Positions 35,142-46,816 of a DNA stretch of 64,000 nucleotides are shown piece after piece. The notes under the pieces are model-generated. The model worked only from the letters and a program-made list of their open reading frames with translations, searched no databases and was not told where the DNA came from. Position 1 is the first letter of the stretch, and every line of letters begins with the position of its first letter. Made by a program: the position numbers and the translations under genes. Source of the stretch: Bacillus sp. V3-13 (GTDB lineage Bacteria > Bacillota > Bacilli > Bacillales > Cytobacillaceae); contig NZ_PGUZ01000009.1 of the NCBI RefSeq assembly GCF_002860165.1, forward strand, positions 62,001 through 126,000, read 5' to 3'.

Positions 35142-35171
35142 AAAGCAGTGGAGCTATCACTCCACTGCTTT
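35142..35171 (-). terminator. mdxR terminator
   Basis: AAAGCAGTGGAG pairs with CTCCACTGCTTT around 6 bases, with T7 on the minus strand. It overlaps the stop codon of mdxR. Confidence 0.8.
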
Positions 35172-36213
35172 AAATGATGATCCGGTTATTTATTTTTGGC
35201 TGCCCGCAAGAATATCTGATAATCAGCTCATGCGGGATAATAATTCTTTTCACAGGTTCCTTCGGGTTTTCGATTTTTTCAATTAAGCTCCGCGCTGCTT
35301 CGTACCCGAGTGCGAATATATTGATATCGACAGACGTTAACGGCGGCCGCGACATCTCCGCAAGCAGAACATTATTAAAGCTGACAATCGAGATATCATC
35401 CGGAACGCTGATCCCCATTTCGTCGAAGGTATTTAAAACACCTAAAGCCATTAAATCATCGGCAACCACAAGCGCTGTTGGCTGTTTTTCGAGGGCCAGA
35501 AGCGCATTGACCGCTTCCTGTCCGCCTTCACGTAAAAACTCCTCATGAATGATGTATTCATTGGATAAAGGAATACCTGCCTCGCGGAGCGCCTTCTCAT
35601 ATCCTAAAAGACGGTCCACCGTTACAACAAGGTTCAAATTCCCGCCGACAAAGCCGATTCGCTCATGGCCAAGCGAGATTAAGTATTCTGTAGCCTCTTT
35701 TGCGGCGCGAAAATTATCATTATCAACATGGGTAATTTCTTCAACGTTTTTAAAAGGTTTGCCAATGACAACAAACGGAAACTTTTGCTCCTGCAAATAG
35801 CTGAGCACTTTGTCTTCGACTTTCGAATAAAGAAGAGCAACGCCGTCGACGCGGCGCCCCTGCACCATTTGAACGACTCCATCAAAAATTTGCTCCTCCG
35901 TTTTGCCGGTTGTCATCGTCAGTGCGTATTGGTTTTCATGGGCTCCTTCACTCAACCCTCTTAATACGGTTGGGAAAAATGGGTTTTGAAACACAACATC
36001 GGTTGAACTTGGCATCACCAGACCAATTGCTTGAGTTGATTGGCTTGCCAGGCTTCTCGCGATAAAGTTCGGATGATAACCGAGCTGCTCCATTGCTTTG
36101 CGGACCTTTTTCTTTGTCTTGTCGCTGATTCTCGGACTATTTGCAATCACGCGCGAAACCGTTGATGGTGCAACCTTTGCAAGCTTGGCAACATCTTTAA
36201 TTGTAACAGCCAT
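35170..36213 (-). CDS. mdxR: LacI-family maltodextrin regulator
   Basis: A 347-residue LacI/GalR protein. The helix-turn-helix TIKDVAKLAKVAPSTVSRVI is at residues 3-22, the hinge LGYHPNFIARSL follows, and a periplasmic-binding-type sensor domain runs to the end (VGGNLNLVVTVDRLLGYEKAL). Its place at the end of a maltodextrin operon and sequence type (MalR/YvdE-like) suggest that it senses maltose or maltodextrins. Candidate operators are the palindromes at 44301-44314 and 44139-44154. A cre-like site lies upstream in the alpha-glucosidase 3' end. Confidence 0.85.
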   Translation of the reverse strand: MAVTIKDVAKLAKVAPSTVSRVIANSPRISDKTKKKVRKAMEQLGYHPNFIARSLASQSTQAIGLVMPSSTDVVFQNPFFPTVLRGLSEGAHENQYALTMTTGKTEEQIFDGVVQMVQGRRVDGVALLYSKVEDKVLSYLQEQKFPFVVIGKPFKNVEEITHVDNDNFRAAKEATEYLISLGHERIGFVGGNLNLVVTVDRLLGYEKALREAGIPLSNEYIIHEEFLREGGQEAVNALLALEKQPTALVVADDLMALGVLNTFDEMGISVPDDISIVSFNNVLLAEMSRPPLTSVDINIFALGYEAARSLIEKIENPKEPVKRIIIPHELIIRYSCGQPKINNRIII

Positions 36214-36253
36214 TCTATCACCCTCCCTTGGAAACCGTTATTCGTTAGTTCTA

Positions 36254-38614
36254 TTATAATAGAAATGTAAACGTTTTTTCCTGCTTTTTGTGAGACGTTT
36301 TTACTACACCGTTTACTAAAACAAAAATATTTTCGCCAGCTCCGTGGATGACCAGCTCAAGAGTTTTCCATTCAGGCTGGAAATCGCCCCTGTCTGTTAT
36401 CGTTAGCTCGACTTTTCCATTCTGGCATGCAACATTCATTTCTTTCGTCAGGCATTTCCCATGCTCGTAATCGAAGCTGATGCCATCGTCCTCATAAAGT
36501 TTGAATGAGTAATCTGTGTTGTCTCCATAGTACAAATGAACGGTTACCTTCTCGTCTTTTATTTTTGTCGACTGCTTCCGATTGCCTTGAACAACAAGAG
36601 ATCCTTTTTTGATAAATATCGGCAGCACATCAAGCCCGGCCTTGATTAAGTGATGCTGCCCTCCTGCCCATTCCTCACCTGTCCAATAATCGATCCAGCT
36701 TCCCTCAGGAAGATAGACGGCACGGTGTTCTGTACCCGGCTGCATGATTGGTGCAACAATCACATTATCGCCGACCATAAATTGATCTGACAGATGATAT
36801 GTATTGGCATCATGCGGGTATTCGAGCATTAGCGGGCGCATCACCGGCGTTCCGCTTCGATGTGCCTCTGCAAACAAGGAATAAAGATGCGGAAGCCACT
36901 GGTAGCGAAGCTCAATATATTTCTTAATAATTTTTTCGTATTTTTCGCCAAATGACCATGGCTCCTGCCTAGCAAAACCGATTGCGCAGTGATTGCGGAA
37001 ATACGGTGTAAAGGCGCCAACCTGCGTCCAGCGCGCGAGAAGTTCTCCATTGGCATCATGCGCAAAACCACCGACATCGGGACCGGAAAAAGCAATTCCC
37101 GATAATCCGAGATTCATGACCATTGGCAAAGACATTTGCAAATGCTCCCAGAAGCTGCGGTTATCCCCGGTCCATACAGCCGCATAGCGCTGAACCCCCG
37201 AATAGCCCGCCCGCGTCAGCACAAACGGCCGCTTTCCTTCCAATTGCTTTTTCAAGCCGGTGTAGGTTGCCTGCCCCATCATGAGGCCATAAAGATTATG
37301 CAGTTCACGATGGGTCTTTGGATCACTGTCGTTATCATGAATGACTTTCAGGTCCATCGTTTTCGTTTCGTTAAAAACGGCCGGTTCGTTCATATCGTTC
37401 CAAATGCCTTCAATGCCTAAATTCGTGTAGAAATGATGTTTTTCCCCCCACCACTCACGGACTTTGGAGCTTGTAAAATCAGGGAAAGCACTGTTTCCCG
37501 GCCACACATCACCAAAGTAGATATTTCCTTCAATGTACTTGCAAAAGTGGCCTCCCCGGATTCCTTCTTGATAGATTTTATACTCGGGGTCCTCTTTTAC
37601 ACCCGGATCGACAATCGGAACGATGCGAATCCCTTTTTCCTTCAGGTCGCCGACGAGCCGGGCTGGATTCGGGAACCTGTCCCGATCAAAGGTAAACACC
37701 CGGTATTCATCCATATAATGAATGTCTAAATAGATGGCATCAAGCGGGATCCCCTTTTCAAGAAAAGAATTCGCAAGCTCCCTGACTTCCTGCTCTGATC
37801 CGTAGCTGTAGCGTGATTGGTGGTAGCCGATGGCCCACTTCGGAGGAATCGGAATCCGGCCGGTTAACGCTGTATATTGCTCAAGCACATTCTTTGGTTC
37901 AGGTCCGCACATAACGTAATAATCGATTTGTCCGCCTTCCGCGCCAAAAGAATAGTCATTCTCTTCGGTTTTAAAATCAAAAGTCGTTTTAAAGGTGTTA
38001 TCAAAAAATATTCCAACAGCCCTGCCGTTTCTCAGCGTCATAAAGTAAGGGACTGACTGATATAGCGGATCGGTCTCGGGATTATGGGGTGCATAGACAT
38101 CGGTGTTCCACATTGTCATTTTTTCGCCGCGTTTATCAAGAAAACCCGTCTTTTCACCAAACCCGTAAAAATGGTCTGCCACATCCATCTCTTTAAAACA
38201 AATAATTTCTTTCGAATTTGTATAGCCCATTCCTTTTCCAGCTTCCCGCACAAGCACGTTCCCATCGCAGTCAGAGACCGTGATCCTTACCGGGTTCTTT
38301 TGGATCCGAACGGCTAACTTCGCTGATTGCAAAAGAATATCTTCGTCCGAATCTTCTGCAGAGAAATCAACATTTTCCGGTTCGGCGATTACAGCCGGGC
38401 TGCTTGCAAGTATTGTATCCCCAAACGGGTTTAAGACGAATCGGACAATATCAGAACGATAAAAGACGATTTTCAAATCTCCTGATTCGGTTTGCACAGT
38501 TGCTCCATTTGGTGCTGTTTCAAATTTGATGACTTTTCCGATTTCATTAAAACCGCCATTTTCCATTTGCTTTTTTTGGCCGGGATGAATAGCAAAACTA
38601 GTGTCTTCGAGCAT
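36254..38614 (-). CDS. GH31 alpha-glucosidase
   Basis: A 786-residue glycoside hydrolase family 31 enzyme, equal in length to the Bacillus alpha-glucosidase II group. The Gal-mutarotase-like N-terminal domain is followed by the barrel with nucleophile Asp in GIWNDMNEP near residue 400 and the acid/base Asp in WTGDNRSFWEHL about 75 residues later. GFGEKTG is a conserved N-domain loop. ATG 38614 is preferred, 7 bases after AAAGGAGG. No signal peptide, so it acts in the cytoplasm on imported maltodextrins. It is part of the mdxE-to-mdxR operon. Confidence 0.93.
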   Translation of the reverse strand: MLEDTSFAIHPGQKKQMENGGFNEIGKVIKFETAPNGATVQTESGDLKIVFYRSDIVRFVLNPFGDTILASSPAVIAEPENVDFSAEDSDEDILLQSAKLAVRIQKNPVRITVSDCDGNVLVREAGKGMGYTNSKEIICFKEMDVADHFYGFGEKTGFLDKRGEKMTMWNTDVYAPHNPETDPLYQSVPYFMTLRNGRAVGIFFDNTFKTTFDFKTEENDYSFGAEGGQIDYYVMCGPEPKNVLEQYTALTGRIPIPPKWAIGYHQSRYSYGSEQEVRELANSFLEKGIPLDAIYLDIHYMDEYRVFTFDRDRFPNPARLVGDLKEKGIRIVPIVDPGVKEDPEYKIYQEGIRGGHFCKYIEGNIYFGDVWPGNSAFPDFTSSKVREWWGEKHHFYTNLGIEGIWNDMNEPAVFNETKTMDLKVIHDNDSDPKTHRELHNLYGLMMGQATYTGLKKQLEGKRPFVLTRAGYSGVQRYAAVWTGDNRSFWEHLQMSLPMVMNLGLSGIAFSGPDVGGFAHDANGELLARWTQVGAFTPYFRNHCAIGFARQEPWSFGEKYEKIIKKYIELRYQWLPHLYSLFAEAHRSGTPVMRPLMLEYPHDANTYHLSDQFMVGDNVIVAPIMQPGTEHRAVYLPEGSWIDYWTGEEWAGGQHHLIKAGLDVLPIFIKKGSLVVQGNRKQSTKIKDEKVTVHLYYGDNTDYSFKLYEDDGISFDYEHGKCLTKEMNVACQNGKVELTITDRGDFQPEWKTLELVIHGAGENIFVLVNGVVKTSHKKQEKTFTFLL
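36266..36279 (+). promoter_or_regulatory. cre-like site upstream of mdxR
   Basis: TGTAAACGTTTTTT matches 13 of 14 positions of the CcpA consensus TGWAARCGYTWWCW. It lies in the end of the alpha-glucosidase gene. A TATAAT follows on the minus strand, but no good -35. Confidence 0.5.
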
Positions 38615-38760
38615 CTCTCCGCCTCCTTTTAATGCCATTCCGGCAAGCATATATTTGATGAGTGTCTGTTGGATCGATCGCTCCTCCTTACAGCCTTAGT
38701 CCGGCAAAAATCATTGGCATTAGCTTGGTGCAGGATGACGCTGCTTTACCAGTCCCCTGC

Positions 38761-40296
38761 CTAGGAGCTTTTTCTTCTCGATCTCTTCCAGACTAAAATA
38801 ATAAATACAATAAACGCTGCATAGACAACACCCATAGCTGTGAGATAAGGAATATTTAAACCAGTTTTATCTGATAAAAAGTAAATTTCCGCTTCTTCCC
38901 GGTCGAGGACGAGTTTATATTGGCCTTCACTGCTCTTAATCACGTCGCCATTCAACAGCCCTCTAAGCTCTTTGTCGGCATCAAGGCTGCTTTCATCCAG
39001 CTCGGCCGACTTTGTTTCAGATGTGTTATTAATCGCAATTACCGACGTTTCATCATCCGAGGTCCGCTTATAAACAGCCATTCCTTTATCTTCAAATAAA
39101 AGCTCAATTGTTCCCCTTGTTAACGATGGATGCTGATCGCGCAATTCGCCCAATTTCGTAATATAGTCGGCTAATTCTTTATCTGTCCGGAAATCCATTT
39201 GCCTGTGATTGTCGGGCTCTTCTCCGCCGTCAAGGGCAATTTCGCTTCCATAAAAAACAATCGGGATGCCGGGCGTTGTGTATAAATAGGTTAACGCAAG
39301 CTTCCATCCCGGACCGGGATGAATCTCGTTTTTGATAATATCGCGCGTAAAGCGGACTGTATCATCATTGTCCATAAAAGTTCCCATTAAATAAGGGTTT
39401 TCATAGTTTTCCTGATGTTGCTCATATGCGCTGAAAAGTGCGCCGAGTGACTGATCGGGCTTGGCAAACGCCTCTCTCAAGTAACTGTTTAACGGATCAT
39501 TATCAAAGCCATCAATACCCGTTTGTTTATATTTAGCAATTTCATTTGGATCATCAGACGATAGCTCGCCGATTAAATAAAAATCTTCTTTTTTCTGCTT
39601 TACTTCTTTCGCAAAATCCTCCCAGAAACTGATTGGAACATGATCAACATCTTCAAGGCCGTAACCGTCAATGTCCGTTTCTTCGATCCACCAGGCAGCG
39701 GCATCGAGCAAGTATTTTTTCACTTCGGGATGATCCTGATCAAGATCAGGCAGGCCATTTAACCAGCCTTTTTCCAACTCTTCCTTGTCTTCAACGTTTA
39801 CAATTTCCTGCTCTGGATGAAACCAATCCTGCTTGGCCGGGTCGTTCAACCATTGATGGTTCGGCCCAACATGATTGGCAACAAAATCGACAATAATTTT
39901 CATATCGCGATCATGGGCTTCTTTAACAAGCTGCTTAAACTCTTTTATCGTTCCGAAATGTTCTTCTGTCTTATAGAAGTCATTCATCCAATAACCATGA
40001 TAGCCGCCCGCTGTATTATCAAAAACGGGAGTAAGCCGTAAAGCTGTAAATCCCATGTCTTTTAAGTAATCAAGCCTGCCGATAATTCCTTTGAAATCGC
40101 CGCCATGGTACGCTTCCGGATCAGCCGCGTCGACAACAAAATCGTTGCTGGAATTGACATTGCTGAATCGATCAACCATGATATAATAAATGGTCTCATC
40201 CTGCCATTTGCGCTCTTCTTTTTCAACGGCTCCTGCCGGGAGTGCGTAAAAAAGAAGAAACGGAATTAAGATAAGAGTGAAAAGTTTCTTTTTCAT
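38761..40296 (-). CDS. Membrane-anchored GH13 alpha-amylase-like protein with altered catalytic residues
   Basis: A 511-residue protein with signal peptide (MKKKLFTLILIPFLLFYALPAGA), a GH13 barrel and a C-terminal membrane helix (about 483-503) plus basic tail, the layout of the cell-bound amylases of Anoxybacillus and Geobacillus. Conserved region I is intact (DFVANH). Region II, normally GYRLDTVKHV, reads GYGLEDVDHV: the invariant Arg is Gly213 and the nucleophile Asp is Glu215. Region III keeps Glu244 (GELSSDDP). Region IV, normally DNHD, reads DNDD, so His is Asp311. Normal amylase catalysis is therefore unlikely. A binding or scaffolding role, or decay, are the alternatives. Confidence 0.85.
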   Translation of the reverse strand: MKKKLFTLILIPFLLFYALPAGAVEKEERKWQDETIYYIMVDRFSNVNSSNDFVVDAADPEAYHGGDFKGIIGRLDYLKDMGFTALRLTPVFDNTAGGYHGYWMNDFYKTEEHFGTIKEFKQLVKEAHDRDMKIIVDFVANHVGPNHQWLNDPAKQDWFHPEQEIVNVEDKEELEKGWLNGLPDLDQDHPEVKKYLLDAAAWWIEETDIDGYGLEDVDHVPISFWEDFAKEVKQKKEDFYLIGELSSDDPNEIAKYKQTGIDGFDNDPLNSYLREAFAKPDQSLGALFSAYEQHQENYENPYLMGTFMDNDDTVRFTRDIIKNEIHPGPGWKLALTYLYTTPGIPIVFYGSEIALDGGEEPDNHRQMDFRTDKELADYITKLGELRDQHPSLTRGTIELLFEDKGMAVYKRTSDDETSVIAINNTSETKSAELDESSLDADKELRGLLNGDVIKSSEGQYKLVLDREEAEIYFLSDKTGLNIPYLTAMGVVYAAFIVFIILVWKRSRRKSS

Positions 40297-40434
40297 CTCC
40301 GTTTCCTCCTTAAAGTCGTCTCAAGCTGCACTCAACGTGAAATCCGCTTAAAAACAGAATCCCCGAGTCTGCCAAATCACCCTGCCTGGTATTCACCGGC
40401 AATGACGCCGCAGCTTTTATATACGCCTTTAAGA

Positions 40435-41277
40435 TTAGCCTTTTGTTCCCCCTGCCGTCAAACCGGAAACGAAGTATTTTTGAAACATTAGGAACAAGAT
40501 TGCGATCGGAATCGCGATTAATACAGAACCTGCCGCAAACTTGGTAAACTCGTTCCCAAACTGCTTGGCAACCATTTCATACAATCCAACAGTCATCGTA
40601 AATTTCTCATTTGTTCGCAGTAAAACTCTCGCCAGGATAAAATCACCCAAAGGTGCGATGAAGGAAAACAGTGCCACTACAGAAATGATTGGTTTTGCCA
40701 GCGGCATGACGATTTGCCAAAAAACCCGCAGATGTCCTGCCCCGTCCATTTTCGCCGATTCATCCAGTTCCTTCGGAATCGTATCCAAATAGCCCTTCAT
40801 CAACCAGGTGTTCATCGGGATTTGCCCGCCTGCATATACAAGGATGAGCCCAAGGTGAGTATCGATCAGTTCGGTTCTTGTCGCTAAAACAAAGATAGCA
40901 ATTAAAGCTGCAAAATTCGGAATCATTTGCAAAACCAAGAATGTTATTAAACCATTTTTTCTGCCCACAAACCGATAGCGGGAAAATGAATACGCTGTTA
41001 ATGATACAGTAATCACGGTGAGAACCATTGTTGAAATACTAATTTTCAGTGAGTTCATATACCAGCGTACATAGTTTGACTTATCTGGATCAAAAAGGTA
41101 TTGGTAATGTGCTGTCGTCGGATTTTTCGGAAACATCGCAGATCCTGATAGGCTTTGCCCGGGATTGAAGGACGATCCGAGTACCCAGAGAAGCGGATAG
41201 ATAATGATGAAACACATCAAAGCAATCACGACATATGTCAGCGTCAGGCGGATCATCTTACTTCTCTTCATGCTCAT
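40435..41277 (-). CDS. mdxG: Maltodextrin ABC transporter permease MdxG
   Basis: A 280-residue MalG-type permease with six membrane segments and the EAA loop (ELDESAKMDGAGHLRVFWQIVMP) that contacts the ATPase. It starts 1 base after the mdxF stop. With MdxF and the binding protein MdxE it imports maltodextrins. The ATPase is not in the window; in B. subtilis the shared ATPase MsmX serves this role. Confidence 0.92.
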   Translation of the reverse strand: MSMKRSKMIRLTLTYVVIALMCFIIIYPLLWVLGSSFNPGQSLSGSAMFPKNPTTAHYQYLFDPDKSNYVRWYMNSLKISISTMVLTVITVSLTAYSFSRYRFVGRKNGLITFLVLQMIPNFAALIAIFVLATRTELIDTHLGLILVYAGGQIPMNTWLMKGYLDTIPKELDESAKMDGAGHLRVFWQIVMPLAKPIISVVALFSFIAPLGDFILARVLLRTNEKFTMTVGLYEMVAKQFGNEFTKFAAGSVLIAIPIAILFLMFQKYFVSGLTAGGTKG

Positions 41278-41278
41278 G

Positions 41279-42565
41279 CTACATCAAATCCTCCTCTTGG
41301 AATGATCTCGTTCTTCTAAACTGCCATAACGCCACCGACACAACGATAAGTGAAAGGATCATTGTAATCGCAGCCGCTTTTCCATACTGGGCAGAAGTCA
41401 TCGTCAACTTATAAATCCATGAAATCAGAATGTCTGTCCCACCTGCATTTTGGCCCGGAATCGCAGGGCCTCCACCATTGAACAAGAAAATTACATTAAA
41501 ATTGTTAAAGTTAAATGTATATTGCGTGATAATGATCGGAGCAGTCGCATATAAGACGAGCGGCAAGGTAATCTTTGAAAATTTTTGGAGAATTGAAGCG
41601 CCGTCAACGGTTGCCGCTTCATATAACTCATCCGGAATCGATTGGAGAACTCCTGTCGTCATGGCAAATATAAACGGAAAACCAAGCCAAGACTGGATAA
41701 AAATTAAGGCAACCCTTGTCCATAACTCTTCGGTCATCCACGGGATGGACGAGATCCCCAGCGCATCCAACAAGCCATTATTAATAACCCCAAAGCTTTC
41801 ATTGAACATACCGGAAAAAATCATGATCGAAATAAAAGATGGAACGGCCCATGGCAGGATGAAAATCGTCCTGATGATTGCTTTTCCTTTAAGATCCTTC
41901 TGGTTGACTAAAATCGCAAGAAAAATACCCAAGGCAACCTGCAATGTCGTCGCCCCAAATGTCCAAACGATTGTCCAGCCCATGACACCAAAAAAGGTTT
42001 TTCTCCAAAGATCAAGCTTGAAAATGTCAACAAAATTTTGAAAACCGACCCAGTCTACGAGCTTGGCAGGCGGCGAGTGGTATAAATCATAATTCGTAAA
42101 CGAAAGCAAAACGACAAACAAAATCGGGAATATAACGACGAATATTAATAGGAAAAAGCCCGGCGAGATCATTAAATAGGGAAAGCCATTATCCAGCAGA
42201 TTATGATACTGTTCGCGAACGCTGTTCAGCTTTAAACCGCGATCGCGCTTTTTGCCATTTGTATAAGCATCGTAAATATTAAAGGCATAAACCATCAATC
42301 CCAGCACTGTTACGATCACTGCAATGATTCCATCAATCAGCAAAAAAATTGAATGATCGACCACCGGAATTGTACCTAAAGTGATCAGTCCCCAAAAACC
42401 CCAATTGAGCGTGTCATAAAAGGCCATAAAAAAGGACAAAGTTAAAACAAGAAAAATGAAGCCCTTAAGAAATTGTTTATTATAAAACTGGCCAAATCCC
42501 GGAATGATGGAGAAAAGCCCAGCGTTCCTTCCATGATTGGTGATCGTTTTCACGACATCCTCCAT
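41279..42565 (-). CDS. mdxF: Maltodextrin ABC transporter permease MdxF
   Basis: A 428-residue MalF-type permease. An N-terminal extension with two or three membrane segments (PGFGQFYNKQFLKG, then a helix pair) precedes the six-helix core, with the EAA loop ELYEAATVDGASILQKFSKITLP near residue 320. ATG 42565 lies after GGGAGGATG; the longer frame to 42631 has no ribosome site. The N-terminal pair is typical of Bacillus MdxF (B. subtilis 435 residues). Confidence 0.92.
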   Translation of the reverse strand: MEDVVKTITNHGRNAGLFSIIPGFGQFYNKQFLKGFIFLVLTLSFFMAFYDTLNWGFWGLITLGTIPVVDHSIFLLIDGIIAVIVTVLGLMVYAFNIYDAYTNGKKRDRGLKLNSVREQYHNLLDNGFPYLMISPGFFLLIFVVIFPILFVVLLSFTNYDLYHSPPAKLVDWVGFQNFVDIFKLDLWRKTFFGVMGWTIVWTFGATTLQVALGIFLAILVNQKDLKGKAIIRTIFILPWAVPSFISIMIFSGMFNESFGVINNGLLDALGISSIPWMTEELWTRVALIFIQSWLGFPFIFAMTTGVLQSIPDELYEAATVDGASILQKFSKITLPLVLYATAPIIITQYTFNFNNFNVIFLFNGGGPAIPGQNAGGTDILISWIYKLTMTSAQYGKAAAITMILSLIVVSVALWQFRRTRSFQEEDLM

Positions 42566-42702
42566 TTTAACATCCTCCCTTTCTATTAGGAGAAAGCAGC
42601 AACGAAAACTATCTGCTATCTTAATTCGCACATGATGCCAATCTAAAAAAGGATGGGCAATACCCCCACGAGAGGTACCGCCCGATTAATGCAACTTTTT
42701 TA

Positions 42703-43995
42703 TTAATTCGTAGCGTGATTGGATTCAATATTTGTTTCAATCGTTTTAACCGCATCATCCAGCGCCGCTTTTACATCGGATTTGCCGGTAGCAATCGTCT
42801 GCAATGCAGATGCCATTGGTTCCCACACCTCTGCAATTTGAGGAATGTTCGGCATTGGTACAGCGTACTTTGATTGTTCAGCAACAGCTTTCGCACCTTC
42901 ATTTTCAGCAATAACGGGATCATCGATTAACGACTTAACAGGAGGAATTTCCTGGGTTAGTTCATAACGTATTTTCGCATTTTCTTCATTGGTGATATGC
43001 TCAACAAATTTTGTTGCCCAGTAAGCATTGTCCGTAAAAGCAGTAACATGCCATCCTTTAACACCCATGAAGGTTTTCATATTTTCACCGTTTGGTAGTT
43101 TTGGCATTGGAGCGACCCCGATATCAATTCCGGCATCCTTTGCACCCTGGAATGCCCATGGACCGTTCATCATGGAAGCAATACTTCCTTCATTAAACAA
43201 GCCGTCTCTTGTCGTACCTCCGCTCTGTCCAATAATACCGTTAGGAAATAATCCTTCAGAATACCATTTTTGAATATACTCGGCCCCTTTGATTGCGCCT
43301 TCGTTATTAAGACCAATATTAGTTGGATCCAAAGAACCGTCTTTTTCCTTGAATACGTACCCGCCCATGCCGGCCATGACACCATGCGCAAAGTAGAAGT
43401 CATCCCATACTGCGATAAATCCGTATTTTCCTTCTTGATTAAAGTTCTTTGCAAACTCGTAAACTTCATCCATTGTTTTCGGAGCACTTTCCATTAAAGC
43501 TTTGTTATAAATAAAAACTGGAGTTTCTGTCGCTTTAGGAAGGCCATAAAGCTTTCCCTCGAACATTTGTGCCGCAATCGAAGATTCTGTAAATGTATCG
43601 ATTACCGATTGGTCAACTTTAATTTCCTGGATTAGTCCTTCAATAGCAACCTGGCCAATTTGGTCATGAGGAAGCGTTATGACATCCGGAGCATTGCCTG
43701 CCGGGCCATCAAGGCGAAGCTGATCACGAATTTTGTCGGCCATTCCGAGTTCCTGGAACTCAACAGCAATTCCGTACTTTTCTTCAAAAGAGGCAATTGC
43801 CGGCTCCAAAGCAATCCCTTTATCTGTATCTTCCCAAACAACCAGCTTCTCAGGTTTTGGCGGCTCTTCGGTTTTACTATCTTTGTCTTTGCCTGTATCT
43901 GCTGGACGAGTTGCCTCGCGGTCAGGCCCGCATGCAGCTAAAACTCCCAGCAGCAATACGGACATCATAAAAATCGATAATGCTCTTTTCATCAT
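42703..43995 (-). CDS. mdxE: Maltodextrin-binding lipoprotein MdxE
   Basis: A 430-residue extracellular solute-binding protein. The lipobox LLGVLAACG has its Cys near residue 22, followed by a disordered Asp/Lys/Glu-rich linker and the type I MalE fold (KLVVWEDTDKGIALEPAIASFEEKYG; FNEGSIASMMNGPWAF). It is anchored outside the membrane and delivers maltodextrins to MdxFG. ATG 43995 follows GGAGGGG. As first gene of the operon it has a TATAAT promoter, an operator-like site and cre sites upstream, consistent with MdxR and CcpA control. Confidence 0.92.
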   Translation of the reverse strand: MMKRALSIFMMSVLLLGVLAACGPDREATRPADTGKDKDSKTEEPPKPEKLVVWEDTDKGIALEPAIASFEEKYGIAVEFQELGMADKIRDQLRLDGPAGNAPDVITLPHDQIGQVAIEGLIQEIKVDQSVIDTFTESSIAAQMFEGKLYGLPKATETPVFIYNKALMESAPKTMDEVYEFAKNFNQEGKYGFIAVWDDFYFAHGVMAGMGGYVFKEKDGSLDPTNIGLNNEGAIKGAEYIQKWYSEGLFPNGIIGQSGGTTRDGLFNEGSIASMMNGPWAFQGAKDAGIDIGVAPMPKLPNGENMKTFMGVKGWHVTAFTDNAYWATKFVEHITNEENAKIRYELTQEIPPVKSLIDDPVIAENEGAKAVAEQSKYAVPMPNIPQIAEVWEPMASALQTIATGKSDVKAALDDAVKTIETNIESNHATN

Positions 43996-44066
43996 TGACC
44001 CCTCCATATGTAATATTTTAGTAGTTTCATACAAACGTTTACGCCGCAAGCCAAAAAAGACACAAT

Positions 44067-44080
44067 TGTAAGCGTTGTCA
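44067..44080 (-). promoter_or_regulatory. CcpA cre site in the mdxE leader
   Basis: Minus strand TGACAACGCTTACA matches 13 of 14 positions of TGWAARCGYTWWCW. It lies between the mdxE promoter and start codon, the place of a roadblock cre. Confidence 0.6.
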
Positions 44081-44138
44081 AAAAATTTTAAAAATCCTTG
44101 CCTTTTCATGACTCTATCGTTCAATCATTAAAACCCTT

Positions 44139-44205
44139 TGCGAAAACGATTGCACAAACTTCACTTTCATTATACCGATATTTTTGCTTTTAGCAACCGT
44201 TTTCA
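44139..44205 (-). promoter_or_regulatory. mdxE promoter with operator-like and cre-like sites
   Basis: TTGCTA (44191-44196), a 16-bp spacer and TATAAT (44169-44174) form the promoter. A cre-like TGAAAACGGTTGCT (12 of 14) overlaps the -35. TGCGAAAACGATTGCA (44139-44154, + strand) just downstream resembles the LacI-type palindrome at 44301. Nothing coding is seen in 43996-44327. Confidence 0.55.
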
Positions 44206-44261
44206 TAGAATTGGAGAAAAAAATTTTTCGGCTTTCAATAACTGTATGGCTTGAATGATGA

Positions 44262-46106
<1,845 letters not shown>

Positions 46107-46107
46107 G

Positions 46108-46743
46108 CCTGTTCCCTCTGCCGGTGAGCATTTGTCCTATGATGGTTCGCAAATCGTGATCACCTGCTTTATTGCCATTTTAGGTACAGAAGCATTAACA
46201 TCCAAAGTGTATGCACAAAATATCATGATGTTTATTTTTCTGTTTAGTGTTGCCATCAGCCAGGGTACGCAAATCCTGATTGGGCACATGATCGGGGCAA
46301 AAAAATACGAAGAAGCATACAGACGCTGCTTAAGAAGTTTGAAGCTGGCGATCGCAATTTCATTTAGCGGCGCAGTAGTAGTCTGGTTCTTTTCCGATAG
46401 TTTAATAGGGATTTTTACCACAAATCCGGAGATTATTAAAGTCGGCGGCACCCTGTTATTGCTGACAGTTATATTAGAACCCGGGCGCTCGTTTAATTTG
46501 GTTGTCATTAATGCTCTTCGTGCTGCTGGAGATGTAAGATTCCCGGTTTATATGGGGATTCTCTCGATGTGGGGAGTCAGTGTAACACTATCGTACCTGT
46601 TGGGAATCCATTTTGGGCTCGGTTTAATCGGCATTTGGATCGCGTTCATTGCCGATGAATGGTTAAGGGGACTGCTGATGCTGTGGCGCTGGAAATCGAA
46701 GGTATGGCTGAGAAGTTCTTTTGTAGCGCCTGAATCGGCATAA
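46108..46743 (+). pseudogene. MATE-family efflux protein, C-terminal half only
   Basis: An open frame of about 211 codons begins just after the neopullulanase stop. It reads PVPSAGEHLSYDGSQIV and then AILGTEALTSKVYAQNIMMFIFLFSVAISQGTQILIGHMIGA, the second half of a MATE transporter with six membrane segments. The first half (about 230 residues) is absent, and no good ribosome site precedes the first possible start (TTG 46132). This is a deletion remnant fused directly behind the neopullulanase gene. Confidence 0.8.
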
Positions 46744-46816
46744 ACACTTCCCTTGAGGTGCAGTCATTTAAAAGTAATGGCAAAAAGAAGCCCCGAAAAG
46801 GAGCTTCCACTCCAAT

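Noticed and set aside
41430-42041. A 203-residue plus-strand frame opposite mdxF
   Set aside because: It lies wholly inside mdxF on the opposite strand, has no ribosome site, and its composition is that of an antisense shadow of a membrane protein.
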